Notes: a model not told the origin generated them from the sequence alone. A stretch of DNA of 64,000 nt from Mariprofundus sp. UBA1536 (GCA_002323245.1 DCPU01000013.1:55772-119771); one strand, 5' to 3'; shown: positions 43,808 through 52,525, numbered from the stretch's first letter. Program-made: numbers and translations.

Positions 43808-44611
43808 ATGAAGAATTTATTATTGGCCGTAGAAAAAATGGTCCATCAAGCAGGCAACGACATTTTATTACCTGCTTTTATCAGCCAAACTGCTTTAAGC
43901 ACCATCAAAACCGATGGCTCCATCGTGACTGAAACTGACCAAAAGTCACAAGATTTTCTGCAAGCAGGCTTGGCCCAACTTGATGACAGCATTGGGTTTC
44001 TCGGCGAAGAAATGAGTCATGAGGCGCAACTAGCTTGCTTACAGCAAGGTGGTCGCTTTTGGTGTGTAGATCCGCTTGATGGCACGGGCAACTTTGCTAC
44101 CCCCATGCCACTGTTTGCCATTTCTGTAGCTTTGATAAGCGGTGGAAAACCCGTGCTGGCTTGTATTTACGACCCTATTCGTGATGAGATGGTTTCAGCT
44201 ATCGCTGGCGCAGGGCTGTTTTTTAATGGACAACGTGTGACCTCGCTGCCCTCACCAAGACCTTTAGCGCAAAGCATTGGCTTTATTGATTTCAAACGCC
44301 TCAAACCCGAAACCGCTGCCGTAGTTGTCAGCAAAGGTATTTACCGTAGCCAACGCAATCTGGGCTCTTGCGCCTTAGAATGGGCTTGGCTGGCGCTGGG
44401 GCGCTCGCAATTTGTGATTCATGGTGGTGAGAAACTTTGGGATTATGCAGCAGGATTACTGCTGGCTGAGGAAGCTGGGTGCCCAGTGACTGATTTTGCA
44501 AACCTATCTCCTTTTGCCCAAGCAAGATTAAGCTCTTCGATTTTAGCCACTTCTGATTCACAGTTACATAAGGAATGGGCAAAGATTTTGTTTGTTGACG
44601 TAAGCACTTAA
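43808..44611 (+). CDS. inositol monophosphatase family protein (SuhB/CysQ-like)
   Basis: 267 residues. Metal-binding motifs are GEEMSHE (about 71-77), VDPLDGTGNF (about 95-104) and, near the end, EKLWDYAAGLLLAEEAGCPV with the third acidic ligand. The family hydrolyses inositol phosphates, 3'-phosphoadenosine 5'-phosphate (CysQ) or fructose-1,6-bisphosphate. GNFATPMPLFAISVALI resembles both SuhB and CysQ, so I leave the substrate open. It lies between an FMN-binding gene and ispB on the same strand. Confidence 0.83.
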   Translation: MKNLLLAVEKMVHQAGNDILLPAFISQTALSTIKTDGSIVTETDQKSQDFLQAGLAQLDDSIGFLGEEMSHEAQLACLQQGGRFWCVDPLDGTGNFATPMPLFAISVALISGGKPVLACIYDPIRDEMVSAIAGAGLFFNGQRVTSLPSPRPLAQSIGFIDFKRLKPETAAVVVSKGIYRSQRNLGSCALEWAWLALGRSQFVIHGGEKLWDYAAGLLLAEEAGCPVTDFANLSPFAQARLSSSILATSDSQLHKEWAKILFVDVST

Positions 44612-44630
44612 CTGCCTACGCTTTCCAGCC

Positions 44631-45620
44631 GTGAACTTTGATAATCCCCTCCAATATGCTGTAGATTTATGTGCTGACGATATGCAGCGCGTGAATGCTT
44701 GCATCCATGAAAACCTGCAATCTGATATCGCCATGATTCCAGCTATTGGCCACTATATTATTAATAGTGGTGGCAAACGCTTGCGCCCGCTGCTTTGCCT
44801 GCTGATCGCCAAAATGTTTAATTATCAAGATAGCCGCCATATTCCCTTGTCGGTGGTGGTGGAATTTATCCACACCGCTTCTTTGCTGCATGATGATGTG
44901 GTGGATTCATCCGATTTTCGACGCGGCAACCCGTCTGCCAATGGTGTATGGGGTAATCAAGCCAGTGTGTTGGTGGGCGATTACCTTTTCTCCCGCTCCT
45001 TTCAAATGTTGGTCCAAGACAATGATATGGGCATGCTCAAGCTCATGTCGGATGTGACCAATGCGTTGGCTGAAGGCGAAGTGTTGCAGCTCTCACGCAC
45101 GTTCCATTTGGAAATGACGGAGGCTGAATGCCTAGAAGTGATTGAGCGCAAAACTGCTGTACTTTTTGCAGCAGCTGCCGAAGTGGGCGCGCATGTGGCT
45201 GGGCAATCTGCACAAGTGATTAAAGATATGGCCGAATACGGCATGTGCTTGGGTGTGGCCTTCCAGTTGATGGATGACGCTTTGGATTATATCTCCGATG
45301 AAAGCGAAGCAGGCAAGCCTGTGGGTCATGATTTGGAAGAAGGTAAAATTACTTTGCCGCTGATTCACGCCATGCAAAAAGATGAAGAATTATGCCAGCT
45401 CGTTCAGGTCATTTCTGAGCGTGATGCTGCTGTTTACCAAAACGGTGACCGCGAATGGGTGCGTGATCGTGTGCAACTTCATGGCGGAGCAGTGTATGCC
45501 ATGCAACGGGCAAAAGATTATGCCGAGCGCGCCAAAGCTTTGCTGCCAGATGTGCAAAACACGGAAATAAAAGAGCTATTATGTGAGCTGGCTAACTTTT
45601 CAGCGCTTCGGAATCACTAA
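44631..45620 (+). CDS. ispB: polyprenyl (octaprenyl) diphosphate synthase
   Basis: 329 residues from a GTG at 44631; no strong ribosome site is seen, and an ATG at 44682 (MQRVNA) is an alternative. The two Asp-rich motifs of trans-prenyl synthases are HDDVVDSSDFRRG (88-92 for DDVVD) and QLMDDALDY (about 211-219). NSGGKRLRPLL is the N-terminal basic motif. The small residues before the first motif (FIHTASLL) suggest a long product of ubiquinone or menaquinone side-chain size. It makes the side chain of respiratory quinone. Confidence 0.93.
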   Translation: MNFDNPLQYAVDLCADDMQRVNACIHENLQSDIAMIPAIGHYIINSGGKRLRPLLCLLIAKMFNYQDSRHIPLSVVVEFIHTASLLHDDVVDSSDFRRGNPSANGVWGNQASVLVGDYLFSRSFQMLVQDNDMGMLKLMSDVTNALAEGEVLQLSRTFHLEMTEAECLEVIERKTAVLFAAAAEVGAHVAGQSAQVIKDMAEYGMCLGVAFQLMDDALDYISDESEAGKPVGHDLEEGKITLPLIHAMQKDEELCQLVQVISERDAAVYQNGDREWVRDRVQLHGGAVYAMQRAKDYAERAKALLPDVQNTEIKELLCELANFSALRNH

Positions 45621-45720
45621 GCTCCCATTTATGTCCACTTGCCTAACAGGGCTAAACACGACTATATTTGTGAGCAGCTAAAAAATTGCTCAACACAATT
45701 ACAGAGGGAGTCTAAAGCGT

Positions 45721-46191
45721 ATGGATATTGATTATACTTGGTTAGAAGAAAATTTCTTCAGACAACGCCTAAGCGACGAACAGAAAGCCTTGATTGCCGA
45801 CAAAATCGACGTGGTTGCATTTGACGCAAATGACATCATAGTCAAACAGGGCAGCAAAGGCGGCTCCATTTATGTGGTAAATTCAGGAGCAGCTGTGATT
45901 GAATGCGACCTCAACGGCGAAAAAATACGCGTGGGCAAAGTTGGCCCTGGTGATTTGATTGGTGAAATGAGTTTCCTGACAGACATTGATGCCAGCGCTA
46001 CTGTTACAGCCAAAGAAGATTGCGTGATTTACAAACTACCACGCAGCTCGTTTTCCGAATTAATGCGTAAAGATCAGGAACTTGCTTATGCTGTGTTTGC
46101 ACATCTACTGCAACATACTGCTGATGTCATTCGTGATATGAATGCTGAAAAAGCAGCAGTTCAACATTATATGGCGGGTAGCCGTTTCTAA
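45721..46191 (+). CDS. single cyclic-nucleotide-binding-domain protein
   Basis: 156 residues. One cNMP-binding fold covers about 25-130: VKQGSKGGSIYVVNSGAAVIE, GPGDLIGEMSFLTDIDASATVTA and CVIYKLPRSSFSEL. The Glu of GEMSF is present, but the phosphate-binding Arg of true cAMP binders is replaced (LTDIDASATV), so cAMP binding is doubtful. No DNA-binding domain. The GAGGGAG ribosome site is strong. A terminator follows, making it a single-gene unit. It resembles the double-domain protein at 32852. Function unknown. Confidence 0.7.
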   Translation: MDIDYTWLEENFFRQRLSDEQKALIADKIDVVAFDANDIIVKQGSKGGSIYVVNSGAAVIECDLNGEKIRVGKVGPGDLIGEMSFLTDIDASATVTAKEDCVIYKLPRSSFSELMRKDQELAYAVFAHLLQHTADVIRDMNAEKAAVQHYMAGSRF

Positions 46192-46206
46192 TTTTTTATA
46201 TCAAAG

Positions 46207-46237
46207 GGCAAAGCTGTGGTGGCTTTGCCTTTTTTTT
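46207..46237 (+). terminator. Rho-independent terminator
   Basis: GGCAAAGC / GCTTTGCC, an 8-bp perfect stem (46207-46214 and 46222-46229), with a 7-base loop and T8 directly after. It lies 16 bases after the stop of the cNMP-binding gene. Confidence 0.92.
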
Positions 46238-46283
46238 GTGCGTTCGTTTCTAACTTTTCGCTTCTCATTTCCCTCGGCCAACA

Positions 46284-47237
46284 ATGAATAACGAATTCGA
46301 TTTTATCCATCAGCTTTTTCAATCCAAAACGAGCGTAAAACACCCCCTTACTCAACTTGGTAATGGTGATGATGCTTCGGTGCATGCCATCCCTGCTGGC
46401 TTTGAATTGGTCGTCAGCACCGATACCGCTATTGAAGGCGTACATTGGCCTGAAGACTTCCCGCTGGACTTGGCAGCAGGCCGCGCCGTCAACGCCGCTT
46501 TATCTGACCTTGCTGCCATGGGTGCCAAAGCATCGTGGGTTTGGCTAGCGATCACCGGCGCCAACAAAGAAGCTCTTCAAGCCATGAGCTTAGGCATTGT
46601 ATCAGCTTGTGAAAAACATCAAGTTGAACTTGCCGGCGGTGATACCACCCGCTCTCCGGCCAAACATCCCATTAATAGCCTGAGTCTCACTGTTGGTGGC
46701 CTTATTCCAGAAGGTAAATCGATGTGCCGAAATCAAGCCAAAATAGGTGATGATGTGTGGTTGGCTGGTAATCTTGGCCTGTCTGCTGCGGGTTTAAAGC
46801 AATGGTTTGCCAAGCAACGAAATGGTACTTTTGTAAGCCATTTTAGTCATATTGAGCCCTTATTGGATATCGGCAGTTTTTTGCTGGCGCAAGATATCCA
46901 ATGCTGCATCGATATCAGCGATGGTTTACTGCAAGATGCTTCCCATATTGCCAAAGCCTCGAAACTACACATCAATTTCTGTTGGGAAGCCCTTCAAAAA
47001 CTTCCCTCTTTTGCTAAGCTCTCAGTGGATTTCAATGAAGACGTAGTCCAAGCACTCATGCTTACTGGCGGTGAAGATTATGCCCTTTTATTTACCGCTC
47101 CAGCTGACAAACGCGAACATCTTGAACAAGCTGACTTGCATCTTATCGGTGTTTGCCAGCAAGGTGCTGGTGTTTCCATCAACCAAGCAGGACAAGCCAT
47201 GCCAGTAAAAAAACAAGGATTTGACCATTTTGCCTAA
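46284..47237 (+). CDS. thiL: thiamine-monophosphate kinase
   Basis: 317 residues. It phosphorylates TMP to TPP, the last step of thiamine cofactor synthesis. Motifs: GNGDDASV (ATP/Mg), VVSTDTAIEGVHWP, NAALSDLAAMGAKASW, AGGDTTRSP, and DISDGLLQDASHIA followed by LTGGEDYALLFT. This is the AIR-synthetase-like ThiL family. It is coupled to pgpA by overlap and is remote from thiS-thiG (minus strand at 12634). Confidence 0.96.
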   Translation: MNNEFDFIHQLFQSKTSVKHPLTQLGNGDDASVHAIPAGFELVVSTDTAIEGVHWPEDFPLDLAAGRAVNAALSDLAAMGAKASWVWLAITGANKEALQAMSLGIVSACEKHQVELAGGDTTRSPAKHPINSLSLTVGGLIPEGKSMCRNQAKIGDDVWLAGNLGLSAAGLKQWFAKQRNGTFVSHFSHIEPLLDIGSFLLAQDIQCCIDISDGLLQDASHIAKASKLHINFCWEALQKLPSFAKLSVDFNEDVVQALMLTGGEDYALLFTAPADKREHLEQADLHLIGVCQQGAGVSINQAGQAMPVKKQGFDHFA

Positions 47238-47727
47238 TTCTACTTTTATCCTATTCAAATTTTTAGCGGCAGGACTTGGCAGCGGCTGGTTGCCCAAAGC
47301 ACCAGGCACTTGGGGAAGCCTTGCCGCTCTGCTTCCAGCCTATGTTATTCTTGAATACTTTGGCTTGAATGGTCTTTTTTTGGCGACTGTTTTGGTAACG
47401 ATGCTTGGCTTTTTGGTTTGTTCTGTTGTGCTACCGCAACTTGTAGCCAAGGGAGAAAGCCATGATCCGGGCTGGATTGTGATTGATGAATGGGCAGGGC
47501 TTTGGCTTTGTATATCACTGATGCTCGCTGCTATTCCCCATATTGAAATGACCACCCTACTGCTATTGTCATTCGTACTCTTTCGCGGCTTTGATATTTT
47601 AAAACCCTTCCCCATCAAAATATTTGAAAGCTGGGGGCCCGATTGGCTCTCTATTATGCACGATGATTTGATTGCTGGGCTAATGGGCGCAGTGGTTGGT
47701 ATTCTTTTACTCCGCTGGTTTTTTTAA
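47221..47727 (+). CDS. pgpA: phosphatidylglycerophosphatase A
   Basis: 168 residues if started at TTG 47221; a second TTG at 47230 is possible. No ATG start exists before the conserved region, so a TTG start inside the thiL end is required. Motifs: GSGWLPKAPGTWGSLAALLP and VIDEWAGLW, the PgpA signatures with catalytic Asp residues. Several membrane segments. It removes phosphate from phosphatidylglycerophosphate in the inner membrane. The thiL-pgpA-pncC order is common in proteobacteria. Confidence 0.93.
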   Translation: MTILPNSTFILFKFLAAGLGSGWLPKAPGTWGSLAALLPAYVILEYFGLNGLFLATVLVTMLGFLVCSVVLPQLVAKGESHDPGWIVIDEWAGLWLCISLMLAAIPHIEMTTLLLLSFVLFRGFDILKPFPIKIFESWGPDWLSIMHDDLIAGLMGAVVGILLLRWFF

Positions 47728-47730
47728 CCC

Positions 47731-48207
47731 ATGCGCCAAGCTGAAACACTTCTTAGCAAGCTACGCAGCAAATCGTGGCAATTGCGCTGTGTGGAATCCT
47801 GTACAGCTGGCGGTTTAAGCGCTGCTTTTGGTGCTGTGTCAGGCGCTTCAGATGTGCTTGATAGAAGCTGGGTAACATACAGCAATCAAGCTAAGATTGA
47901 GGAAGTGAGTGTAGATGAAGATTTATTGAAGGCTTTTGGCGCTGTCAGTGCTGAAGTGGTGATAGCGATGGCCAATGGTGCTGTTGTTGGCGCTGAACAT
48001 AACACCGTTGCGATCAGCATCAGCGGCATTGCAGGGCCTGGCGGTGGCAGCAGTGATAAACCCGTTGGCACCGTATTTATGGGATTTAAATTTCCGCAAC
48101 AAGCTGCCTTTGCAGAACATTATCTTTTTACAGGAAGCCGCACTGAAATTCAGGAAAAAGCTATAAATCAGGCCATCAAGTCTGTGCTTTCATTCGCCTT
48201 CGATTAA
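47731..48207 (+). CDS. pncC: nicotinamide-nucleotide amidase (CinA C-terminal domain)
   Basis: 158 residues, only the CinA C-terminal domain. The motifs are ESCTAGGLSAAFGAVSGASDVLDRSWVTYSNQAK and GIAGPGGGSSDKPVGTVFMG. It deamidates NMN back to nicotinate mononucleotide in NAD recycling. The N-terminal competence/damage domain (MoeA-like) of full CinA is absent, as in the E. coli PncC (YgaD). It starts 3 bases after pgpA. Confidence 0.93.
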   Translation: MRQAETLLSKLRSKSWQLRCVESCTAGGLSAAFGAVSGASDVLDRSWVTYSNQAKIEEVSVDEDLLKAFGAVSAEVVIAMANGAVVGAEHNTVAISISGIAGPGGGSSDKPVGTVFMGFKFPQQAAFAEHYLFTGSRTEIQEKAINQAIKSVLSFAFD

Positions 48208-48280
48208 CCATTTCGAAAAAATATTATCAGGTTAGTCTCACCCACGGTTTGGTTGGTTTGGTCAGCAACAGGAGTTAAAC

Positions 48281-49264
48281 ATGCGTTTAGAAGAAGCAGT
48301 GAATAGCGACAATGATTATTTCCCCCGAAAAAAACTCACCGTGGTTGGCTCAGGCAATGTGGGTGCCACGGCTGCATTTTTAGCTGCCTACAAACAACTT
48401 GGTGATGTGGTGCTTCTCGATGTAATGGAAGGTATTCCCCAAGGTAAAGCCTTGGATATGCACGAAGCTTCTCCCATTTTGGGCTATGATGTGGAAGTGA
48501 TTGGCACCCAAGATTATGCCGATACTGCCAACTCTGATTTGGTGATTATCACCGCTGGCATAGCGCGCAAACCCGGCATGAGCCGCGATGATTTGCTGGC
48601 CACCAATGTGAAAATCGTAGCTGAAGTGACCAAAAACATCGTCGCCCACTCACCCAACTGCATTATTATCGTGGTCACCAACCCGCTTGATGCCATGGTC
48701 TACACTGCCAAACAAGTTTCTGGTTTTAGCCGCAAACGCATTATTGGCATGGCAGGAGTGCTGGATTCATCGCGCATGCGCTCTTTTATTGCCCGCAAAC
48801 TCGATGTTTCGATTTCCGATGTTTCAGCATTGGTCCTGGGCGGTCATGGCGACACCATGGTGCCTCTCCCGCGTTATGCCACAGTCGGCGGCGTGCCCAT
48901 CACTGAATTATTAAGTGCACAAGATATTGAAGACATTTGCCAGCGCACAGCCCAAGGCGGTGCCGAGATTGTACAACTGCTCAAAACTGGCTCGGCCTTT
49001 TATGCACCCGGTGCTGCTGTAGTTCAAATGGCGGAAGCCATTTTAAAAGATCAAAATCGCACCCTACCCTGCGCAGCTTGGCTTGAAGGTGAATATGGCA
49101 TTTCCGATTATTTTATGGGTGTACCTTGCAAGCTTGGTGGTGGCGGTTTGGAAGCTGTGATTGAACTGGATTTAAATACTGATGAGAAGGCTGCCATGCA
49201 AGCATCGTTGGAATCAGTAAAAACATTGGTCGCACAAGTGGATGCGATGGGGTTAATTGGATGA
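48281..49264 (+). CDS. mdh: malate dehydrogenase (LDH-like type)
   Basis: 327 residues. NAD-binding VGSGNVGATAA (about 22-32) with the Asp of LLDVMEG. The substrate Arg lies in ARKPGMSRDDLL, marking malate rather than lactate specificity. The catalytic His is in LGGHGDTMVPL. The N-terminus is about 15 residues longer than usual (MRLEEAVNSDNDYF); an AGGAG precedes the ATG at 48281, which supports this start. It interconverts malate and oxaloacetate. ATGA overlap with sucC makes mdh-sucC-sucD an operon, which can serve either the oxidative or the reductive TCA cycle. Confidence 0.95.
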   Translation: MRLEEAVNSDNDYFPRKKLTVVGSGNVGATAAFLAAYKQLGDVVLLDVMEGIPQGKALDMHEASPILGYDVEVIGTQDYADTANSDLVIITAGIARKPGMSRDDLLATNVKIVAEVTKNIVAHSPNCIIIVVTNPLDAMVYTAKQVSGFSRKRIIGMAGVLDSSRMRSFIARKLDVSISDVSALVLGGHGDTMVPLPRYATVGGVPITELLSAQDIEDICQRTAQGGAEIVQLLKTGSAFYAPGAAVVQMAEAILKDQNRTLPCAAWLEGEYGISDYFMGVPCKLGGGGLEAVIELDLNTDEKAAMQASLESVKTLVAQVDAMGLIG

Positions 49265-50418
49265 ATATTCACGAGTATCAGGCTAAAGCTTTGCTTGCCT
49301 CTTTTGGCGTGAGCACACCAAAAGGAAAAGTTGCATTTTCAGCCGTAGAAGCCTTGCAAGCTGCAAAGGATTTGGGCGGTGATGTTTGGGCTGTTAAAGC
49401 ACAAATTCATGCAGGCGGCCGAGGCAAAGCTGGCGGTGTGTTGATTTGTAAAAGCTTAGCTGAGGTAACATCGGCTGCGAATACCTTATTGGGCAAAATC
49501 CTTGTCACCCACCAAACAGGACCACAAGGCAAAGAAGTGCAACGCTTATATATTGAATCAGGCGTGAGCATTGCCAAAGAATATTATATCAGTTTGCTGG
49601 TTGATCGCGCTTTAGAAGCAGTGAGCTTTGTTGTATCACCCGATGGTGGCATGGATATTGAGACCGTCGCTGCCAATGCACCTGAGCGTATCCTAACTGT
49701 ATCTGTAGATACTGCGGCAGGACTATCGCCGTACATCAGCAGAAAAATGGGATTCTTCCTTGGTTTTGAAGGTGATACTTTAAAATCCTTTAGCCAATTG
49801 ACCCAATCACTTTACACCATGTTTGTGTCCACCGATGCCAGCATGCTTGAGCTCAACCCTTTAGCTTTAACCACATCGGGCGAACTTATCGCCCTTGATG
49901 CCAAATTCTCCGCTGATGACAATGCTTTATACCGCCAAAAAGCGATTGCCGAATTGCGCGATTTGAGTGAAGAAGACTTGCGGGAAATTGAAGCCAGCAA
50001 ACATGGTCTTAATTATATCGCATTGGATGGCAGTATTGGCTGCATGGTCAATGGTGCAGGCCTAGCCATGGCAACCATGGATATCATTCAACTTAAAGGT
50101 AAAAAGCCTGCCAATTTCCTTGATGTTGGTGGCGGTGTAACGGTTGAAACGGTGAAAGAAGCATTCAAAATTCTCTTTTCCGATACCCATGTCAAAGCGG
50201 TATTGGTGAATATTTTTGGTGGCATTGTGCGCTGCGATATTATCGCCCAAGGCTTACTCGAAGCCATTAAAACACATCCCATGAACGTACCTGTGATTAT
50301 GCGACTTGTAGGCACCAATGAAGAAGAAGGCCGCCGCCTTGTTAAAGAGGCTGGGCTTGATGTGCGCTGGGCCAATGATTTGGATGAAGCAGCAAGCTTT
50401 GCCGCAGGAGCAGTGTAA
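49261..50418 (+). CDS. sucC: succinyl-CoA synthetase beta subunit
   Basis: 385 residues. N-terminal MNIHEYQAKALLASFGVSTPKG with ATP-grasp domain (VKAQIHAGGRGKAGGV). The C-terminal ligase part includes FLDVGGGVTVETVKEAFKI and VNIFGGIVRCDIIAQG. The alpha and beta subunits together convert succinyl-CoA, ADP or GDP and Pi to succinate, CoA and NTP. It overlaps mdh (ATGA) and sucD (one base). Confidence 0.97.
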   Translation: MNIHEYQAKALLASFGVSTPKGKVAFSAVEALQAAKDLGGDVWAVKAQIHAGGRGKAGGVLICKSLAEVTSAANTLLGKILVTHQTGPQGKEVQRLYIESGVSIAKEYYISLLVDRALEAVSFVVSPDGGMDIETVAANAPERILTVSVDTAAGLSPYISRKMGFFLGFEGDTLKSFSQLTQSLYTMFVSTDASMLELNPLALTTSGELIALDAKFSADDNALYRQKAIAELRDLSEEDLREIEASKHGLNYIALDGSIGCMVNGAGLAMATMDIIQLKGKKPANFLDVGGGVTVETVKEAFKILFSDTHVKAVLVNIFGGIVRCDIIAQGLLEAIKTHPMNVPVIMRLVGTNEEEGRRLVKEAGLDVRWANDLDEAASFAAGAV

Positions 50419-51284
50419 TGGCTGTATTACTCGATAAAAACACACGTGTAATTTGCCAAGGTTTTACCGGCAAGCAAGGCACTTTTCATTCCGAACAAAT
50501 GATAGCCTACGGCAGCAATTTTGTGGGCGGCGTCACCCCAGGCAAAGGCGGTCAAACCCACATCGGTCGCCCTGTATTTAACACTGTATCTGATGCTGTT
50601 TGCCAAGCAGGCGCAGAAGCGAGCGTGATCTATGTACCCGCTCCTTTTGCTGCTGATGCCATTATGGAAGCTGCTGATGCGGGCATTGCTTTGATTGTTT
50701 GCATCACCGAAGGCATACCCGTTGCCGATATGCTGAAAGTAAAAGCTTATTTGCGCGGCAAATCCACCACACTTATTGGCCCCAACTGCCCTGGCATCAT
50801 CACCCCAGGACAAGCTAAAATCGGCATTATGCCTGGGCATATTCATCTGCCTGGCCGCATTGGCGTCGTTTCCCGCTCAGGCACACTCACCTACGAAGCT
50901 GTTGCTCAGCTCACCGAAACCAAACTTGGGCAAAGCACTTGCATTGGCATTGGCGGTGATCCGATCCACGGCATGACCTTCACCGATTGCTTGAAGCTGT
51001 TTGAAAACGATGACGATACCGACGGTATTATTATGATTGGGGAAATTGGTGGCACTGAAGAAGAAGAGGCAGCCGCCTTCATTCAAGCTCAGGTGAGTAA
51101 ACCCGTTGTCGCCTTTATTGCTGGTGCGACTGCACCAGCAGGCAAACGCATGGGCCATGCGGGCGCTATTATCTCGGGCGGAAGCGGCACTGCAGAGGTA
51201 AAATTTAATGCTTTGGAAGCTGCAGGCGTGACTGTAGAGCGCAATCCCACCTGGCTGGGCAAGCGTATGTTTGAGAAAATATAA
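50418..51284 (+). CDS. sucD: succinyl-CoA synthetase alpha subunit
   Basis: 288 residues. The CoA-binding Rossmann domain has RVICQGFTGKQGTFHSEQ and VTPGKGG. The active-site phosphohistidine lies in KRMGHAGAIISGGSGTAE. GPNCPGIITPGQAKIGIMPG is another family motif. It works with SucC. The stop is followed by 69 bases before tRNA-Ser. Confidence 0.97.
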   Translation: MAVLLDKNTRVICQGFTGKQGTFHSEQMIAYGSNFVGGVTPGKGGQTHIGRPVFNTVSDAVCQAGAEASVIYVPAPFAADAIMEAADAGIALIVCITEGIPVADMLKVKAYLRGKSTTLIGPNCPGIITPGQAKIGIMPGHIHLPGRIGVVSRSGTLTYEAVAQLTETKLGQSTCIGIGGDPIHGMTFTDCLKLFENDDDTDGIIMIGEIGGTEEEEAAAFIQAQVSKPVVAFIAGATAPAGKRMGHAGAIISGGSGTAEVKFNALEAAGVTVERNPTWLGKRMFEKI

Positions 51285-51353
51285 GTGGAATCTTTCGCAT
51301 TTCATTTTTTGCATTGCAATCAGGTAATCACTGGCTATATTGCGCCCCACAAC

Positions 51354-51442
51354 GGAAGGGTGACAGAGCTGGCCGAATGTACCGGTCTTGAAAACCGGCG
51401 AAGAGAAATCTTCCGTGGGTTCGAATCCCACCCCTTCCGCCA
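51354..51442 (+). tRNA. tRNA-Ser (anticodon TGA)
   Basis: 89 bases including encoded CCA. The acceptor arms GGAAGGG / CCCTTCC pair. The anticodon stem CCGGT / ACCGG holds loop CTTGAAA (anticodon TGA), and the T arm is GTGGG-TTCGAAT-CCCAC. The long variable arm (GAAGAGAAATCTTC) is typical of tRNA-Ser. Confidence 0.95.
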
Positions 51443-51483
51443 GTTTGTTTTGTGGGCGTTACGAAGTTGTAATGTACTTACTA

Positions 51484-51573
51484 GGAGAGATGGCTGAGTG
51501 GCTGAAAGCGCACCCCTGCTAAGGGTGTATAGGTTTAACCCTATCGAGGGTTCGAATCCCTCTCTCTCCGCCA
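51484..51573 (+). tRNA. tRNA-Ser (anticodon GCT)
   Basis: 90 bases including encoded CCA. Acceptor GGAGAGA / TCTCTCC; anticodon stem CACCC / GGGTG with loop CTGCTAA (anticodon GCT). The variable arm is long (AGGTTTAACCCT), and the T arm GAGGG-TTCGAAT-CCCTC. It lies 41 bases after the tRNA-Ser(TGA) gene and is probably in the same transcript. Confidence 0.95.
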
Positions 51574-51593
51574 TACTCGCGCGGTTGTTACTC

Positions 51594-52079
51594 ATGGCTT
51601 TTTTAGCATTTGCAACCACTGCCTGTGATGGCCAAAAAATTGAAGAGATTGAATGGCAATTGCCATTGAGTGTGCCAGTTGATCCGCATGCTTCAAACTT
51701 AGGTAAAGATCTTCCTGAATGGGCATCCACTAAGGAAGGACATGCTAAAGTAGTCTTTTTAAAAAAATCGACTGCCCGAACATTTGGGGTGACAGTTGAA
51801 AACAAAGCAAGCCAAGTAATCAACGGTTGGACTGTTGAAATACTGGGTCTTGCTTCAGGTCTGCGCATAAAAGATAAAACTTTTATCAACGACGAAAGCA
51901 TATCCAATCCTGCGGCTTATCTTGCGCTGTATCAGGGCCAAAAGCTTGAATACAAAGGCTGGGTATACCAGGATTTTCCAGAATTATTTGGCATGGATAA
52001 TTTAGACTGGAAAGTATGGATTGAAGACGTTACCATGCCGCAGGTTTCGCAAGAGACCGAAGAAAAACTGCTCCCATAG
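51594..52079 (+). CDS. hypothetical lipoprotein between tRNA genes
   Basis: 161 residues from ATG 51594. The first residues MAFLAFATTACDGQK give a lipobox-like TTAC at 8-11; a TTG at 51585 would lengthen the hydrophobic signal (LLLMAFLAFATTAC). No charged n-region is present with either start. The mature part has an all-beta look (FGVTVENKASQVINGWTVEILG, LYQGQKLEYKGWVYQDF), similar to bacterial Ig-like or FxLYD-type domains. The stop TAG (52077-52079) lies inside the tRNA-Arg gene. It is flanked on both sides by tRNA genes, so its mRNA is presumably cut out by tRNA processing. Function unknown. Confidence 0.6.
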   Translation: MAFLAFATTACDGQKIEEIEWQLPLSVPVDPHASNLGKDLPEWASTKEGHAKVVFLKKSTARTFGVTVENKASQVINGWTVEILGLASGLRIKDKTFINDESISNPAAYLALYQGQKLEYKGWVYQDFPELFGMDNLDWKVWIEDVTMPQVSQETEEKLLP

Positions 52080-52146
52080 CTCAGCTGGATAGAGTATCTG
52101 ACTACGAATCAGAGGGCCGGGCGTTCGAATCGCTCTGGGAGCACCA
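52070..52146 (+). tRNA. tRNA-Arg (anticodon ACG)
   Basis: 77 bases including encoded CCA. Acceptor GCTCCCA / TGGGAGC; D arm AGCTCAGCTGGATAGAGT; anticodon stem TCTGA / TCAGA with loop CTACGAA (anticodon ACG, read as ICG). T arm GGGCG-TTCGAAT-CGCTC. Its first ten bases overlap the end of the preceding lipoprotein frame. Confidence 0.95.
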
Positions 52147-52153
52147 CCTTGAT

Positions 52154-52187
52154 AAGGACCTACAAGAAATTGTAGGTCCTTTTTTTT
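52154..52187 (+). terminator. Rho-independent terminator after tRNA-Arg
   Basis: A perfect 12-bp stem AAGGACCTACAA / TTGTAGGTCCTT (52154-52165 and 52170-52181) with GAAA tetraloop, followed by T6 (52182-52187). It ends the tRNA transcript 8 bases after the CCA. Confidence 0.95.
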
Positions 52188-52335
52188 GTTTTTATGGTCA
52201 ATCTTGAACCTATAATTTCTCTTTTTGGCACAGATAAAAGCACAAAAAAATGACACTTGCCGACAACACAAATTTACAATTCGGAAATTGGTCCAATTTA
52301 CTTAAATTTTTAAATGCATAAAATGGCGTAAACCC

Positions 52336-52364
52336 TTGACAATTATGGCTTAACAGTCTTTTAT
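52336..52364 (+). promoter_or_regulatory. candidate sigma-70 promoter P1 for the polysaccharide operon
   Basis: A perfect -35 TTGACA (52336-52341), 17-base spacer, and -10 TTTTAT (52359-52364). It lies about 160 bases upstream of the export gene in a 338-base gene-free stretch that begins after the tRNA terminator. Confidence 0.5.
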
Positions 52365-52373
52365 GCGCTTATG

Positions 52374-52401
52374 TTGCTTACCCTTTTGAAAACACTATAC
52401 T
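52374..52401 (+). promoter_or_regulatory. candidate sigma-70 promoter P2 for the polysaccharide operon
   Basis: -35 TTGCTT (52374-52379), 16-base spacer, and a good -10 TATACT (52396-52401), about 125 bases before the export gene. Nothing else is recognised between 52402 and 52525. Confidence 0.45.
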
Positions 52402-52525
52402 TTCTTTTCAGCCAGCAACGTGCACCCTTGCCTTTTATTTTCCCATTATCTCACGTTAGAATGATGTTTCTAAAGCGCAAAATAGCCGTTCAAAAGTTGG
52501 ACTACTTCTTGCTAAGTAAAAGACC

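Noticed and set aside
44328..44582. Minus-strand 84-codon frame within the inositol-phosphatase gene
   Set aside because: Shadow frame, no ribosome site, no recognisable product.
51498..51593. Longer frame of the lipoprotein starting inside tRNA-Ser(GCT)
   Set aside because: It would be translated from the tRNA itself; the lipobox and tRNA processing point to a start after 51573.
51354..52146. tRNA cluster as an integration site for a mobile element
   Set aside because: No integrase gene and no repeat of a tRNA 3' end was seen in the window.
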